Part shown: positions 1 through 7,193 of the stretch, piece by piece
Layout of the letters: the number at the start of each line of letters is the position of its first letter
How positions within the stretch are numbered: position 1 is the first letter of the stretch
Source: DATAES01 sp036493595
GTDB taxonomy: Bacteria > Actinomycetota > Acidimicrobiia > Acidimicrobiales > JACDCH01
DNA length: 64,000 nucleotides
Direction of reading: 5' to 3'
NCBI GenBank assembly: GCA_036493595.1
Contig: DASXPN010000093.1
Location: 1 to 64,000 of the forward strand
Program-made: the position numbers and the translations under genes
The notes under the pieces: generated by a model
Seen by the model: only the letters and a program-made list of their open reading frames with translations
What the model was told of the DNA's origin: nothing
The model's database searches: none

Positions 1-141
1 GAGAACGGCCACAAGGTGCTGGCCCACATCTCCGGAAAGATGCGCATGCACTACATCCGCATCCTGCCGGGGGATCGCGTCCAGGTGGAGCTCACCCCGT
101 ACGACCTCAGCCGAGGTCGGATCACCTACAGGTACAAGTGA
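1..141 (+). CDS. infA: Translation initiation factor IF-1, 3' part
   Basis: This is the last 46 codons of IF-1, the small OB-fold factor that occupies the A site of the 30S subunit during initiation. The start lies upstream of the window. The visible part includes the conserved stretch with GKMR, followed by IRILPGDRV and the ending DLSRGRITYRYK, which is typical of bacterial IF-1. It is followed after 1 nt by rpmJ, the usual infA-rpmJ-rpsM order at the end of the spc/alpha ribosomal operons. Only truncation by the window edge limits the call. Confidence 0.95.
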   Translation, partial: ENGHKVLAHISGKMRMHYIRILPGDRVQVELTPYDLSRGRITYRYK

Positions 142-142
142 G

Positions 143-256
143 ATGAAGGTCAAGCCGAGCGTCAAGAAGATGTGCGACAAGTGCAAGGTGATCCGCCGTC
201 ACGGGCGCGTCATGGTCATCTGTCAGAACCCGCGCCACAAGCAGCGGCAGGGATAG
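143..256 (+). CDS. rpmJ: 50S ribosomal protein L36 (bL36)
   Basis: A 37-aa gene, MKVKPSVKKMCDKC followed by a basic tail. L36 is the smallest 50S protein and sits near the peptidyl-transferase region. The zinc-ribbon ligands are visible as CDKC near residues 11-14 and C..NPRH near residues 27-32, so this is the zinc-binding form. The ATG lies 1 nt after the infA stop, so translation is probably coupled. It is in the canonical place between infA and rpsM. Confidence 0.97.
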   Translation: MKVKPSVKKMCDKCKVIRRHGRVMVICQNPRHKQRQG

Positions 257-271
257 GGAGCGCAACACCAC

Positions 272-649
272 ATGGCACGTATCGCCGGCGTCGACATTCC
301 ACGCGAGAAGCGTTTGGAGATCAGCCTCACCTACATCTTCGGAGTCGGGCGCACGACCTCGAAGCAGATCATCAACGAGCTCGGTCTCAACTCGGACACC
401 AGGGTGCGCGACCTCACTGACGAAGAGGTGAACCGCATCCGCAACTACGTCGACTCGAACCTCAAGGTCGAGGGCGACCTGCGCCGCGACATCCAGCAGG
501 ACATCAAGCGCAAGATGGAGATCGGCTGCTACCAGGGCCTGCGCCACCGGCGCGGCCTGCCCGTCCACGGGCAGCGCACCCAGACCAACGCTCGCACCCG
601 GAAGGGGCCGAAGAAGACTGTGGCCGGTAAGAAGAAGGCGCGCAAGTAA
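272..649 (+). CDS. rpsM: 30S ribosomal protein S13 (uS13)
   Basis: A 125-aa protein beginning MARIAGVDIPREKR, the signature N-terminus of S13, which sits in the head of the 30S subunit and contacts the P-site tRNA and the 50S subunit. The helix-hairpin-helix part (YIFGVGRTTS) and the C-terminal RGLPVHGQRTQTNARTRKG motif are intact, and the lysine-rich tail ends KKKARK. A purine-rich GGGAG lies about 15 nt before the ATG. The stop overlaps the rpsK ATG by one base, showing translational coupling within the alpha operon. Confidence 0.98.
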   Translation: MARIAGVDIPREKRLEISLTYIFGVGRTTSKQIINELGLNSDTRVRDLTDEEVNRIRNYVDSNLKVEGDLRRDIQQDIKRKMEIGCYQGLRHRRGLPVHGQRTQTNARTRKGPKKTVAGKKKARK

Positions 650-1047
650 TGGCGAAGCCGAAGCCGGGCGGGCGCCGTCCCCGTAAGCGCGAGCGCAAGA
701 ACGTGGCGTACGGAGTCGCACACATCAAGAGCTCCTTCAACAACACCATCGTCTCGATCACCGACCAGGACGGCAACGTCCTCTCCTGGGCCTCGGCGGG
801 CAACGTCGGGTTCAAGGGATCCCGCAAGTCCACGCCGTTCGCCGCGCAGATGGCGGCCGAGCAGTGTGCCCGCCGCGCGATGGAACACGGCGTCCGCAAG
901 GTCGACGTGGTCGTCAAGGGGCCGGGCTCCGGTCGCGAGACGGCGATCCGTTCACTGCAGAACGCCGGCATCGAGGTGACCGGCATCAAGGACGTGACCC
1001 CGGTGCCGCACAACGGCTGCCGTCCTCCGAAGCGGAGGCGTGTGTAA
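649..1047 (+). CDS. rpsK: 30S ribosomal protein S11 (uS11)
   Basis: A 132-aa S11, a platform protein of the 30S subunit. It has the basic N-terminus, the HIKSSFNNTIVSITDQ segment and the C-terminal DVTPVPHNGCRPPKRRRV motif that is nearly invariant in the family. The ATG overlaps the last base of the rpsM stop and its own TAA overlaps the rpsD ATG by one base, so rpsM, rpsK and rpsD are chained by TAATG junctions. Length and motifs are normal. Confidence 0.98.
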   Translation: MAKPKPGGRRPRKRERKNVAYGVAHIKSSFNNTIVSITDQDGNVLSWASAGNVGFKGSRKSTPFAAQMAAEQCARRAMEHGVRKVDVVVKGPGSGRETAIRSLQNAGIEVTGIKDVTPVPHNGCRPPKRRRV

Positions 1048-1673
1048 TGGCTCGCTACACCGGGCCCGTCTGCCGGCTGTGCCGGCGCGAGCGGATGAAG
1101 CTGTACCTCAAGGGTGCCAAGTGCGACACCATGAAGTGTCCGATCGAGCGGCGGCCGTACCCGCCAGGCGAGGCGGGCCGCAACCGCCAGCGCCAAGGCT
1201 CCGAGTACCTGTTGCAGTTGCGCGAGAAGCAGAAGGCGCGCCGGATCTATGGGCTGATGGAGAAGCAGTTCAGCCGCACGTACGAAGAGGCGAACCGTCG
1301 CCAAGGCGTCACCGGCGAGAACCTGCTCCAGCTCCTCGAGCTGCGCCTCGACAACGTCGTGTTCCGCGCCGGCTGGGGTTCGAGCCGTGCTCAGGCCCGC
1401 CAGTTCGTCCGCCACGGTCACGTGTCGGTAAACGGCCGCCGCGTCACCATTCCCAGCTACACCGTCCGCAAGGGCGACATCGTCTCACTGCGCGACAAAG
1501 CGCGCTCGATGATCGTCGTGCGGCACAACATCGACACGCTCGACCGTCAGACTCCTGCGTGGCTCGAGACCGCCGAAGGCGGGCTCCAAGTCACGGTTCG
1601 CGAGCTTCCTGCGAGGACGCAGATCGACGTCCCCGTTCGCGAGCAGCTCATCGTCGAGCTCTACTCCAAGTAG
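1047..1673 (+). CDS. rpsD: 30S ribosomal protein S4 (uS4), zinc-binding form
   Basis: A 208-aa S4 protein, one of the first proteins to assemble on 16S rRNA. I place the start at the ATG overlapping the rpsK stop; it gives MARYTGPVCRLCRRE. Four cysteines in the first 35 residues (CRLC, then a C-x5-C pair in KCDTMKC) form the zinc-binding type of S4, in contrast to the cysteine-free paralogue found in many actinobacteria. The S4 RNA-binding domain (RLDNVVFRAGW...FVRHGHVSVNGR) is at about residues 98-140. Zinc-limited cells that have both forms switch between them; no second copy is in this window. Confidence 0.97.
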   Translation: MARYTGPVCRLCRRERMKLYLKGAKCDTMKCPIERRPYPPGEAGRNRQRQGSEYLLQLREKQKARRIYGLMEKQFSRTYEEANRRQGVTGENLLQLLELRLDNVVFRAGWGSSRAQARQFVRHGHVSVNGRRVTIPSYTVRKGDIVSLRDKARSMIVVRHNIDTLDRQTPAWLETAEGGLQVTVRELPARTQIDVPVREQLIVELYSK

Positions 1674-1703
1674 CAGCCCCCCTTCCCGCGAGGTAGCACA
1701 CGC

Positions 1704-2651
1704 ATGCTGGTCATCCAACGGCCGACCGTCGAAGCGATCGACGAGCAAATCGGGAACCGTCAACGGTTCGCGATCAGCCCGCTCGAGCCGGGCTTCGGTC
1801 ACACACTCGGCAACTCGTTGCGCCGGACGCTCCTGTCGTCCATCCCCGGCGCCGCAGTCACGCAGGTGCGTTTCGACGACGCGCTCCACGAGTTCACGAC
1901 GATCAAGGGCGTCACCGAGGACATCACCGACATCCTCCTCAACCTCAAGGACCTCGTCCTGCAGGTCTACAACGACGAGCCGGTGACCCTGCGTATCGAC
2001 TCCAAGGCCACCGCAGCCAACACCGACATCAGCGCGGCCGACATCCAGCCGCACGCGGACGTGGACATCCTCAACCCCGACCTCCACATCGCCACGCTGG
2101 CGACCGGCGCCCGTCTCGCCATCGACCTGACGGTGACCAAGGGTCGTGGTTACGTGTCGGCCGACCGCAACAAGAGGTCGGAGACCATCGGGGTGATCCC
2201 GGTCGACTCGATCTTCTCGCCGGTCCGCCGTGTCGCGTTCGAGGTCGAGCCCACTCGCGTCGAGCAGGACACCAACTACGACCGCCTGATCCTCGACATC
2301 GAAACGGACGGCTCGATCACGCCCCGTGAGTCGCTCGCATCCGCGGGTGCGACGTTGACGTCGCTCGTCGAGCTCGTACGCGACATGAGCGACGAGCCGC
2401 AGGGTCTCGAGCTCGGTGAGGTGTCGACCGTCGCCGCCGGCTCACCCGACCTCGAGCTGCCGATCGAAGATCTCGACCTGTCCGAGCGTCCCCGCAACTG
2501 CCTGAAGCGGGCGCAGGTCAACACCATCGGCGAGCTCCTCTTGAAGACGGAGGACGATCTCCTCGCCATCACCAACTTCGGTCAGAAGTCCCTCGACGAG
2601 GTGAAGGCGAAGCTCGACGAGCGGGGCCTGCAGCTCCGGATCAAGGAGTAG
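1704..2651 (+). CDS. rpoA: DNA-directed RNA polymerase subunit alpha
   Basis: A 315-aa alpha subunit, which dimerises to nucleate RNA polymerase assembly and contacts UP elements and activators. The N-terminal domain carries FGHTLGNSLRRTLLSS, the dimerisation motif, at about residues 30-48. The C-terminal domain (about residues 245-315) contains ELPIEDLDLSERPRNCLKRA and the helix-hairpin-helix region NFGQKSLDEVKAKL that binds DNA. It lies between rpsD and rplQ as in most bacteria, with 30 nt between the rpsD stop and its ATG. Confidence 0.98.
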   Translation: MLVIQRPTVEAIDEQIGNRQRFAISPLEPGFGHTLGNSLRRTLLSSIPGAAVTQVRFDDALHEFTTIKGVTEDITDILLNLKDLVLQVYNDEPVTLRIDSKATAANTDISAADIQPHADVDILNPDLHIATLATGARLAIDLTVTKGRGYVSADRNKRSETIGVIPVDSIFSPVRRVAFEVEPTRVEQDTNYDRLILDIETDGSITPRESLASAGATLTSLVELVRDMSDEPQGLELGEVSTVAAGSPDLELPIEDLDLSERPRNCLKRAQVNTIGELLLKTEDDLLAITNFGQKSLDEVKAKLDERGLQLRIKE

Positions 2652-2662
2652 GCGGAACCGTC

Positions 2663-3034
2663 ATGCCCGCACGTCCGCGCAAGTCCCGCCGCTTCGGCGG
2701 CGACGCCGCCCACCAACGTTTGATGATGGCCAACCTCGTCGCGTCGCTCGTCGCGGCCGAGGGGATCGTCACCACCGAGGCCAAGGCGAAGGCGCTGCGT
2801 CCCGTGGCCGAGAAGGTGATCACGAAGGCGAAGCGCGCCGCGGTCGATCCCGAAAAGCGTCTGCACCAGATCCGCCAGGTCCAGGCCTACCTCGGCGATC
2901 GCGAGATGACGTCGAAGCTGTTCGACGAGATCGGGCCGCGGTACGTCGACCGCAACGGCGGCTACACCCGCATCTTGAAGCTCGGTCCGCGCCACGGCGA
3001 CAACGCGCCGATGGCACGCATCGAGCTCGTCTGA
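2663..3034 (+). CDS. rplQ: 50S ribosomal protein L17 (bL17)
   Basis: A 123-aa L17, located near the exit of the peptide tunnel. It has the conserved RLMMANLVASLVAAEGIVTTEAKAK region in the first half and ends IARIELV, the usual L17 C-terminus. It starts 11 nt after the rpoA stop and closes the ribosomal part of the operon. A repeat-filled noncoding stretch follows instead of the immediately adjacent truA seen in many relatives. Confidence 0.97.
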   Translation: MPARPRKSRRFGGDAAHQRLMMANLVASLVAAEGIVTTEAKAKALRPVAEKVITKAKRAAVDPEKRLHQIRQVQAYLGDREMTSKLFDEIGPRYVDRNGGYTRILKLGPRHGDNAPMARIELV

Positions 3035-3130
3035 GCTCCCCCTCTGCCGAGCACGGCCGCTTCCCGCTCTTCCCGCTCGCCACACATTGTCGACTCAGCC
3101 ACCGAGCCGCTTCGACCCCACCCTCCGGCG

Positions 3131-3407
3131 CACATTGTCGACTCAGCCACGATGGACGTGGCTCCGTCGACTCAGAACCAAGGGTGGACGGTTCTGTGAC
3201 CGCTGACCCACGGGCCACGTGGTTGGGTCGACCCAGAACGAGGCCGGCGTCCCCGATCGCTCCGGCCGCACATTGTCGACTCAGCCACGATGGACGTGGC
3301 TCAGTCGACTCAGAACCAAGGGTGGACGGTTCTGTGACCGCTGACCCACGGGCCACGTGGTTGGGTCGACCCAGAACGAGGCCGGCGTCCCCGATCGCTC
3401 TGGGGCG
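3131..3407. repeat. Two tandem ~139-bp units, each with three stem-loops
   Basis: Unit 1 is 3131-3268 (138 bp) and unit 2 is 3269-3407 (139 bp). They differ at only a few positions, and a third copy begins at 3408 but diverges after about 27 bp. Each unit holds three consecutive inverted repeats. In unit 2 these are GTCGACTCAGCCACG (3275-3289) pairing with 3295-3309 with one mismatch, CAGAACC/GGTTCTG around a 10-nt loop, and GACCCA/TGGGTC. I recognise no named element. Confidence 0.85.
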
Positions 3408-3558
3408 CACATTGTCGACTCAGCCACGATGGACGACAGCCACCGGACCGGCGGGTCAGCCGACCCAGAACTTGATTGGGCTCGCCCGTCCATCGGTGTC
3501 GGATCGAACGACGTCGACTCGTCCATGCCCGACGGCCCCCCTCCGCGCATCTCGCGTC

Positions 3559-3564
3559 TAGGTT
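3559..3564 (+). promoter_or_regulatory. Putative -10 element of truA
   Basis: TAGGTT lies 9 nt before the truA GTG, placing the likely transcript start at or next to the start codon (leaderless). No convincing -35 box is visible. Confidence 0.4.
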
Positions 3565-3573
3565 CGCTCAACG

Positions 3574-4362
3574 GTGACGTTGTTCGAACAGGATCCAGCC
3601 GCGCCCTCGCGGGTCCGGGTTCGGGCGACCGTCGCCTATGACGGGACGGACTTCGCCGGGTTCGCGCCGCAGCGCGACGGCACGCCGACCGTGGGCGGGA
3701 CGCTGGCGGACACGATCCGGCGCGTGCACGGCGAGGCGGTCGAGCTGACCTGCGCGGGTCGGACCGACGCCGGTGTGCACGCACGGGGACAGATCATCAG
3801 CTTCGAGGCCGATCCCAGCCGGCTCGACATCCATTCGCTCGAGCGGGCCGTGAACAAGTTGCTGCGTCCCGCGATCTCGATTCGTGACCTGCGCGTCGTG
3901 GACGGCAGCTTCGACGCGCGGTTCTCGGCCAAGAGTCGTCGGTACCGCTACACCATCCTGAACCAGGAGACCCCGTCGCCGTTCCTTGCCGCGACGTCGT
4001 GGTGGATCGACCGCCCGCTCGACGTGAGCGCCATGCGGTTGGCGTGCGATCCGCTCATCGGTGAGCACGACTTCAGTTCGTTCTGCCGGCGCCCCGCGCC
4101 CGACGCGACGCTCGTACGGCGGGTGATCGACGCCCGGTGGGAGGTGGCTGCCGGGGACGACGGCTGCATTCTCCATTTCTGGATCGAGGCCAACGCCTTC
4201 TGCCACCAGATGGTGCGCTCGATCGTCGGGACGCTCGCGGACGTCGGTCTCGGCCGCACGAAGGCGGGCGATGTGAGCGGGATCATGCGGGCGTTGGACC
4301 GCTCGGCCGCCGGAAACGTGGCGCCCCCGCATGGCCTGTGCCTGTGGGAGGTGCGTTACTGA
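3574..4362 (+). CDS. truA: tRNA pseudouridine(38-40) synthase TruA
   Basis: A 262-aa pseudouridine synthase that isomerises uridines 38-40 in the anticodon arm of many tRNAs. The catalytic aspartate is D65 in the motif CAGRTDAGVHA. YDGTDFAGF near the N-terminus and the later SFCRRPAPDATLVRR and NAFCHQMVRSIVG segments are typical of TruA. The GTG start follows a TAGGTT hexamer by 9 nt. The gene keeps its usual position between rplQ and rplM, although the repeat region lies before it and two unrelated genes after it. Confidence 0.95.
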   Translation: MTLFEQDPAAPSRVRVRATVAYDGTDFAGFAPQRDGTPTVGGTLADTIRRVHGEAVELTCAGRTDAGVHARGQIISFEADPSRLDIHSLERAVNKLLRPAISIRDLRVVDGSFDARFSAKSRRYRYTILNQETPSPFLAATSWWIDRPLDVSAMRLACDPLIGEHDFSSFCRRPAPDATLVRRVIDARWEVAAGDDGCILHFWIEANAFCHQMVRSIVGTLADVGLGRTKAGDVSGIMRALDRSAAGNVAPPHGLCLWEVRY

Positions 4363-4398
4363 GCGGGCCCGAAGCGGGAATGGGCAAATAGTTTGCCT

Positions 4399-4410
4399 GG
4401 TTACATAACC
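4399..4410. promoter_or_regulatory. Candidate MarR operator overlapping the -10 region
   Basis: GGTTACATAACC is an inverted repeat, GGTTA-CA-TAACC, just before the marR-like gene. It overlaps a possible -10 hexamer TAACCT (4406-4411). MarR regulators usually bind such palindromes in their own promoters, so autorepression is a reasonable inference. Confidence 0.45.
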
Positions 4411-4421
4411 TGGTGAACAAT

Positions 4422-4865
4422 ATGAACGTGACGGGAACCACGGTCGATCTGGCGGAGCTGGCGAGTCGAGTGCGGATGGCTCTCTTTCCGCTGACCCGAC
4501 AGCTTCGCCATCAGAACCTCGACCTCACCGCGACGCAGGCATCGGCGCTCGCCACCATCAGCCGGTGCGAGCCGCTCACCGTCGGAGACCTGGCGAAGGC
4601 CGAACACGTGTCCTCGCCGATGATCACGAAGGTGGTCAAGGGCCTCGAGGACGCGGGCCTCGTTCGCAAGGACGTCGATCCCGTCGACCGCCGAGTGGCC
4701 CGCCTGACGATCACCCGTGATGGCACGCGGCGCCTCGAGCGCAGCCGTACCCGCAAGAACGCGTGGTTGGCGAAGCGGCTCCGCGTGCTCGACGCCGACG
4801 AGTTGGCCGTGCTCGAAGCGGCGATTCCGGTGTTCGAGAAGCTGGCGGGAGTCGCCCCCGAGTGA
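4422..4865 (+). CDS. MarR family transcriptional regulator
   Basis: A 147-aa winged-helix regulator. Helices around LTATQASALATISRCEPLTVGDLAKAEHV build the recognition region, and VDPVDRRVARLTITRDG is the typical MarR wing with a conserved D-x-R-D/R-R pattern. The ATG at 4422 is preferred because a TAACCT hexamer lies 10 nt upstream. A GTG at 4413 would add three residues. Its stop overlaps the start of an MFS exporter gene, so it probably controls that exporter in response to a small ligand that I cannot predict. The pair interrupts the usual truA-rplM order. Confidence 0.88.
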   Translation: MNVTGTTVDLAELASRVRMALFPLTRQLRHQNLDLTATQASALATISRCEPLTVGDLAKAEHVSSPMITKVVKGLEDAGLVRKDVDPVDRRVARLTITRDGTRRLERSRTRKNAWLAKRLRVLDADELAVLEAAIPVFEKLAGVAPE

Positions 4866-6130
4866 CACGCATCAAAGCCGCAACGAGCGAGACCTTCCGC
4901 TCCTTCCGCGTCCGCAACTTCCGCGTCTTCTTCGTCGGTCAGGCCATCAGCCAAGTCGGCACGTGGCTGCAGTTCATCGCGCAAGCGCTGCTCGTCCTCA
5001 AGCTCACCGACTCCGGTGTGGCGCTCGGGCTCGTCACCGCGTTCCAGTTCCTGCCGGTGCTCGTGTTCGGCGCGTGGGCGGGTGTGATCTCCGATCGCGT
5101 CGACAAGCGCAAGCTCATGCTCGCGACGCAGGCGGCGATGATGGTGTTCGCGCTCGTGCTCGGCGTGTTCGTGCTGAGCGGTCACATCACGGTCGCCGGC
5201 GTCTATGTCCTCGCGGTGCTCACCGGTACGGCCAACGCCTTCGACAACCCGTCTCGCCGTGTCGTCATCACCGAGCTGGTTCCCGAGAGCGAGATGGCCA
5301 ACGCCGTCAGTCTGAACAGCGCGCTCATCACGGGCTCGCGGGTTGTCGGACCGGCTACCGCAGCATGGTTGATCAACAGCGTTGGCATCGGATGGTGCTT
5401 CATCGCCAACTCTGCATCGTTCGTGGCGATGTTGATCGCGCTCGTCATGATCGATGGCGACGAGCTGTACGTGAACGAGCGCATCGAGAAGAAGAAGGGC
5501 CAGATCGCCGAGGGCTTCCGCTACGTGTGGGCGAACCCCGATCTGCGGTTGGCGATGGTGCTGATGGGAGTCGTCGCCACGCTTTCGTTCAACTGGCAGG
5601 TGCTGCTGCCGTTGCTGGCCGAGCACGAGTTGCACGGGAACGACAACACGTACGCGTTCATCACGACAGTGTTCAGCGTCGGCTCACTCGCCGGTTCGCT
5701 CCTGATCGCTCGACGCACGTCGATGGACAATCGCTTGCTGGCGCGAGCCTGCGTCGGTCTCGGCATCTCGAGCTTGCTCGTCGCTGTCGCGCCGACGCCG
5801 GTGACGGCCGGGCTCGCAGGAGCGCTGGCGGGCGCGACGGGAATCGCGTTCCTGTCTGCCACCATGACGGCGTTGCAACTGAACTCGGTCCCGTCGATGC
5901 GGGGCCGCGTGATGGCGCTGTACACGATCTTGTTCCTCGGATCGACGCCGTTCGGCGGCCCGCTGGCCGGATGGCTGGCGCAGGTGTACGGCACGCGGCT
6001 GTCGATTGCGGTTGGCGCCGTGGCCGCTCTGACCAGCGGTTTCGCGGGCCTCGTCGTACTGCGACAACGGGCTCTGCGCCGCGGTTTCGCCTTCGAGCCC
6101 ACCCCTGCCGCGCTCGAAGCGGCGGCGTGA
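4862..6130 (+). CDS. MFS transporter, EntS-like exporter family
   Basis: A 422-aa polytopic membrane protein with about 12 hydrophobic segments. It begins in the form SFRVRNFRVFFVGQAISQVGTW, which is characteristic of the MFS_3/enterobactin-exporter-like branch. The loop GVISDRVDKRKLM after the second helix is the conserved MFS motif A region. The start is the GTG that overlaps the marR stop (GTGA), so the two genes are translationally coupled. Substrate unknown; drug or siderophore export is the usual role of relatives. The C-terminal tail after the last helix is short. Confidence 0.85.
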   Translation: MTRIKAATSETFRSFRVRNFRVFFVGQAISQVGTWLQFIAQALLVLKLTDSGVALGLVTAFQFLPVLVFGAWAGVISDRVDKRKLMLATQAAMMVFALVLGVFVLSGHITVAGVYVLAVLTGTANAFDNPSRRVVITELVPESEMANAVSLNSALITGSRVVGPATAAWLINSVGIGWCFIANSASFVAMLIALVMIDGDELYVNERIEKKKGQIAEGFRYVWANPDLRLAMVLMGVVATLSFNWQVLLPLLAEHELHGNDNTYAFITTVFSVGSLAGSLLIARRTSMDNRLLARACVGLGISSLLVAVAPTPVTAGLAGALAGATGIAFLSATMTALQLNSVPSMRGRVMALYTILFLGSTPFGGPLAGWLAQVYGTRLSIAVGAVAALTSGFAGLVVLRQRALRRGFAFEPTPAALEAAA

Positions 6131-6167
6131 GGGCGAGAGCCACTTGCCGTGCGCCTCGCCCTCCCCG

Positions 6168-6239
6168 TAGCATCGTCGGTCGCTCCAGTGCGCCTTCGGC
6201 GCCCCGACACACACGAAACAGACGTCAAGGATCGCCCGC
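6168..6239 (+). promoter_or_regulatory. Putative rplM-rpsI promoter and leader
   Basis: TAGCAT at 6168-6173 is a possible -10 element. It would give a leader of about 60 nt before the rplM GTG, unlike the leaderless pattern elsewhere. The leader contains a small stem, GCGCC-TTC-GGCGC (6190-6202), flanked by GTCGG/CCGAC. A role in ribosomal-protein autoregulation is only a guess. Confidence 0.35.
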
Positions 6240-6689
6240 GTGCCGACCTACACCCCGAAGCCAGCTGACATCCAGCGTGCCTGGCACGTCGTGGATGCCG
6301 ACGGCCTGGTCCTCGGCCGCGTCGCGACCGAGGTGGCCCGCATCCTGCGCGGCAAGCACAAGCCGATCTTCGCTCCGCACATCGACACCGGCGACCATGT
6401 CATCGTCGTGAATGCCGACAAGATCGTGCTCACCGCCGGTAAGGCGGAGAAGAAGCTCGTGCATCGCCACTCCGGCTATCCGGGCGGGCTCAAGGAGCAG
6501 ACCTACGCGGACCTCCTCGCGACGAAGCCGACCGAAGCAGTCCGCCGCACGGTGCGCGGGATGCTGCCGAAGAACCGGCTCGGCCGCCAGATGCTCTCGA
6601 AGCTGAAGGTGTACGCGGGTCCGCATCATCCCCATGCGGCGCAACTGCCGCAGCCGCTCGCCCTCGAAGGCGCTCGGCGTCGTTCGTAG
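6240..6689 (+). CDS. rplM: 50S ribosomal protein L13 (uL13)
   Basis: A 149-aa L13, an early-assembling 50S protein. Recognisable elements are WHVVDADGLVLGRVATEVARILRGKHK at the N-terminus, HSGYPGGLKE in the middle and MLPKNRLGRQMLSKLKVYAG near the end. The GTG start gives the standard family length, with a short extra tail rich in arginine. It is followed after 8 nt by rpsI, the universal partner. Confidence 0.97.
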   Translation: MPTYTPKPADIQRAWHVVDADGLVLGRVATEVARILRGKHKPIFAPHIDTGDHVIVVNADKIVLTAGKAEKKLVHRHSGYPGGLKEQTYADLLATKPTEAVRRTVRGMLPKNRLGRQMLSKLKVYAGPHHPHAAQLPQPLALEGARRRS

Positions 6690-6697
6690 GAGATCTC

Positions 6698-7114
6698 GTG
6701 CCCAAGCCTCCGACCACTGTGAAGAACGCGCCCCTCGTGGTCACCACCGGCCGCCGCAAGGCCGCCATCGCTCGCGTCTGGCTGCGGCCGGGCAGCGGTG
6801 CGATCAAGGTCAACGGTCGTGACGTCGTCGACTACTTCCCGGCGCCGACGCACCGCCAGCTGCTCGCCGAGCCGCTGCGGGTCAGCGAGACCGCGGATGT
6901 CTACGACGTGTTCGCCTCCATCAACGGTGGCGGCCCGACCGGTCAAGCGGGTGCGCTTCGCCTCGGCATCGCTCGCGCGCTGGCCGAGCTCGACGGCGAG
7001 CTGCGGCCGACACTGAAGAAGGCCGGATACCTCACTCGCGACCCTCGCGAGAAGGAGTCCAAGAAGTACGGCCTCAAGAAGGCCAGGAAGGCACCCCAGT
7101 ACAGCAAGCGCTGA
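6698..7114 (+). CDS. rpsI: 30S ribosomal protein S9 (uS9)
   Basis: A 138-aa S9 whose C-terminal tail reaches the P-site tRNA. TTGRRKAAIARVWLRPGSG at about residues 13-31 and the ending KKARKAPQYSKR are diagnostic. The GTG start is supported by an AGGAG ribosome-binding site 5 nt upstream. It forms an operon with rplM. Confidence 0.97.
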   Translation: MPKPPTTVKNAPLVVTTGRRKAAIARVWLRPGSGAIKVNGRDVVDYFPAPTHRQLLAEPLRVSETADVYDVFASINGGGPTGQAGALRLGIARALAELDGELRPTLKKAGYLTRDPREKESKKYGLKKARKAPQYSKR

Positions 7115-7193
7115 TGCGCTTGCGCTGCACTCGCACGTGCGGACTCCGGGCTCGCTCGTTCGGGCGCGGCACTCGCTCACTCGGTGGCACATC

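Larger units (their letters stand above)
3035..3573. other. Noncoding gap with hairpin-rich direct repeats
   Basis: This 539-bp gap between rplQ and truA holds no convincing gene. It contains four copies of the 20-mer CACATTGTCGACTCAGCCAC, starting at 3083, 3131, 3269 and 3408. Two of them head near-identical tandem units. Variants of the motif GTCGACYCAGAAC are scattered through the rest, up to about 3470. The short open frames crossing it arise from the repeat itself. The last 15 bp contain the TAGGTT hexamer before truA. Confidence 0.8.

Noticed and set aside
3131..3434. Possible CRISPR array at the tandem repeats
   Set aside because: There are only two full units of 139 bp, with no short repeats separated by unique spacers and no cas genes nearby.
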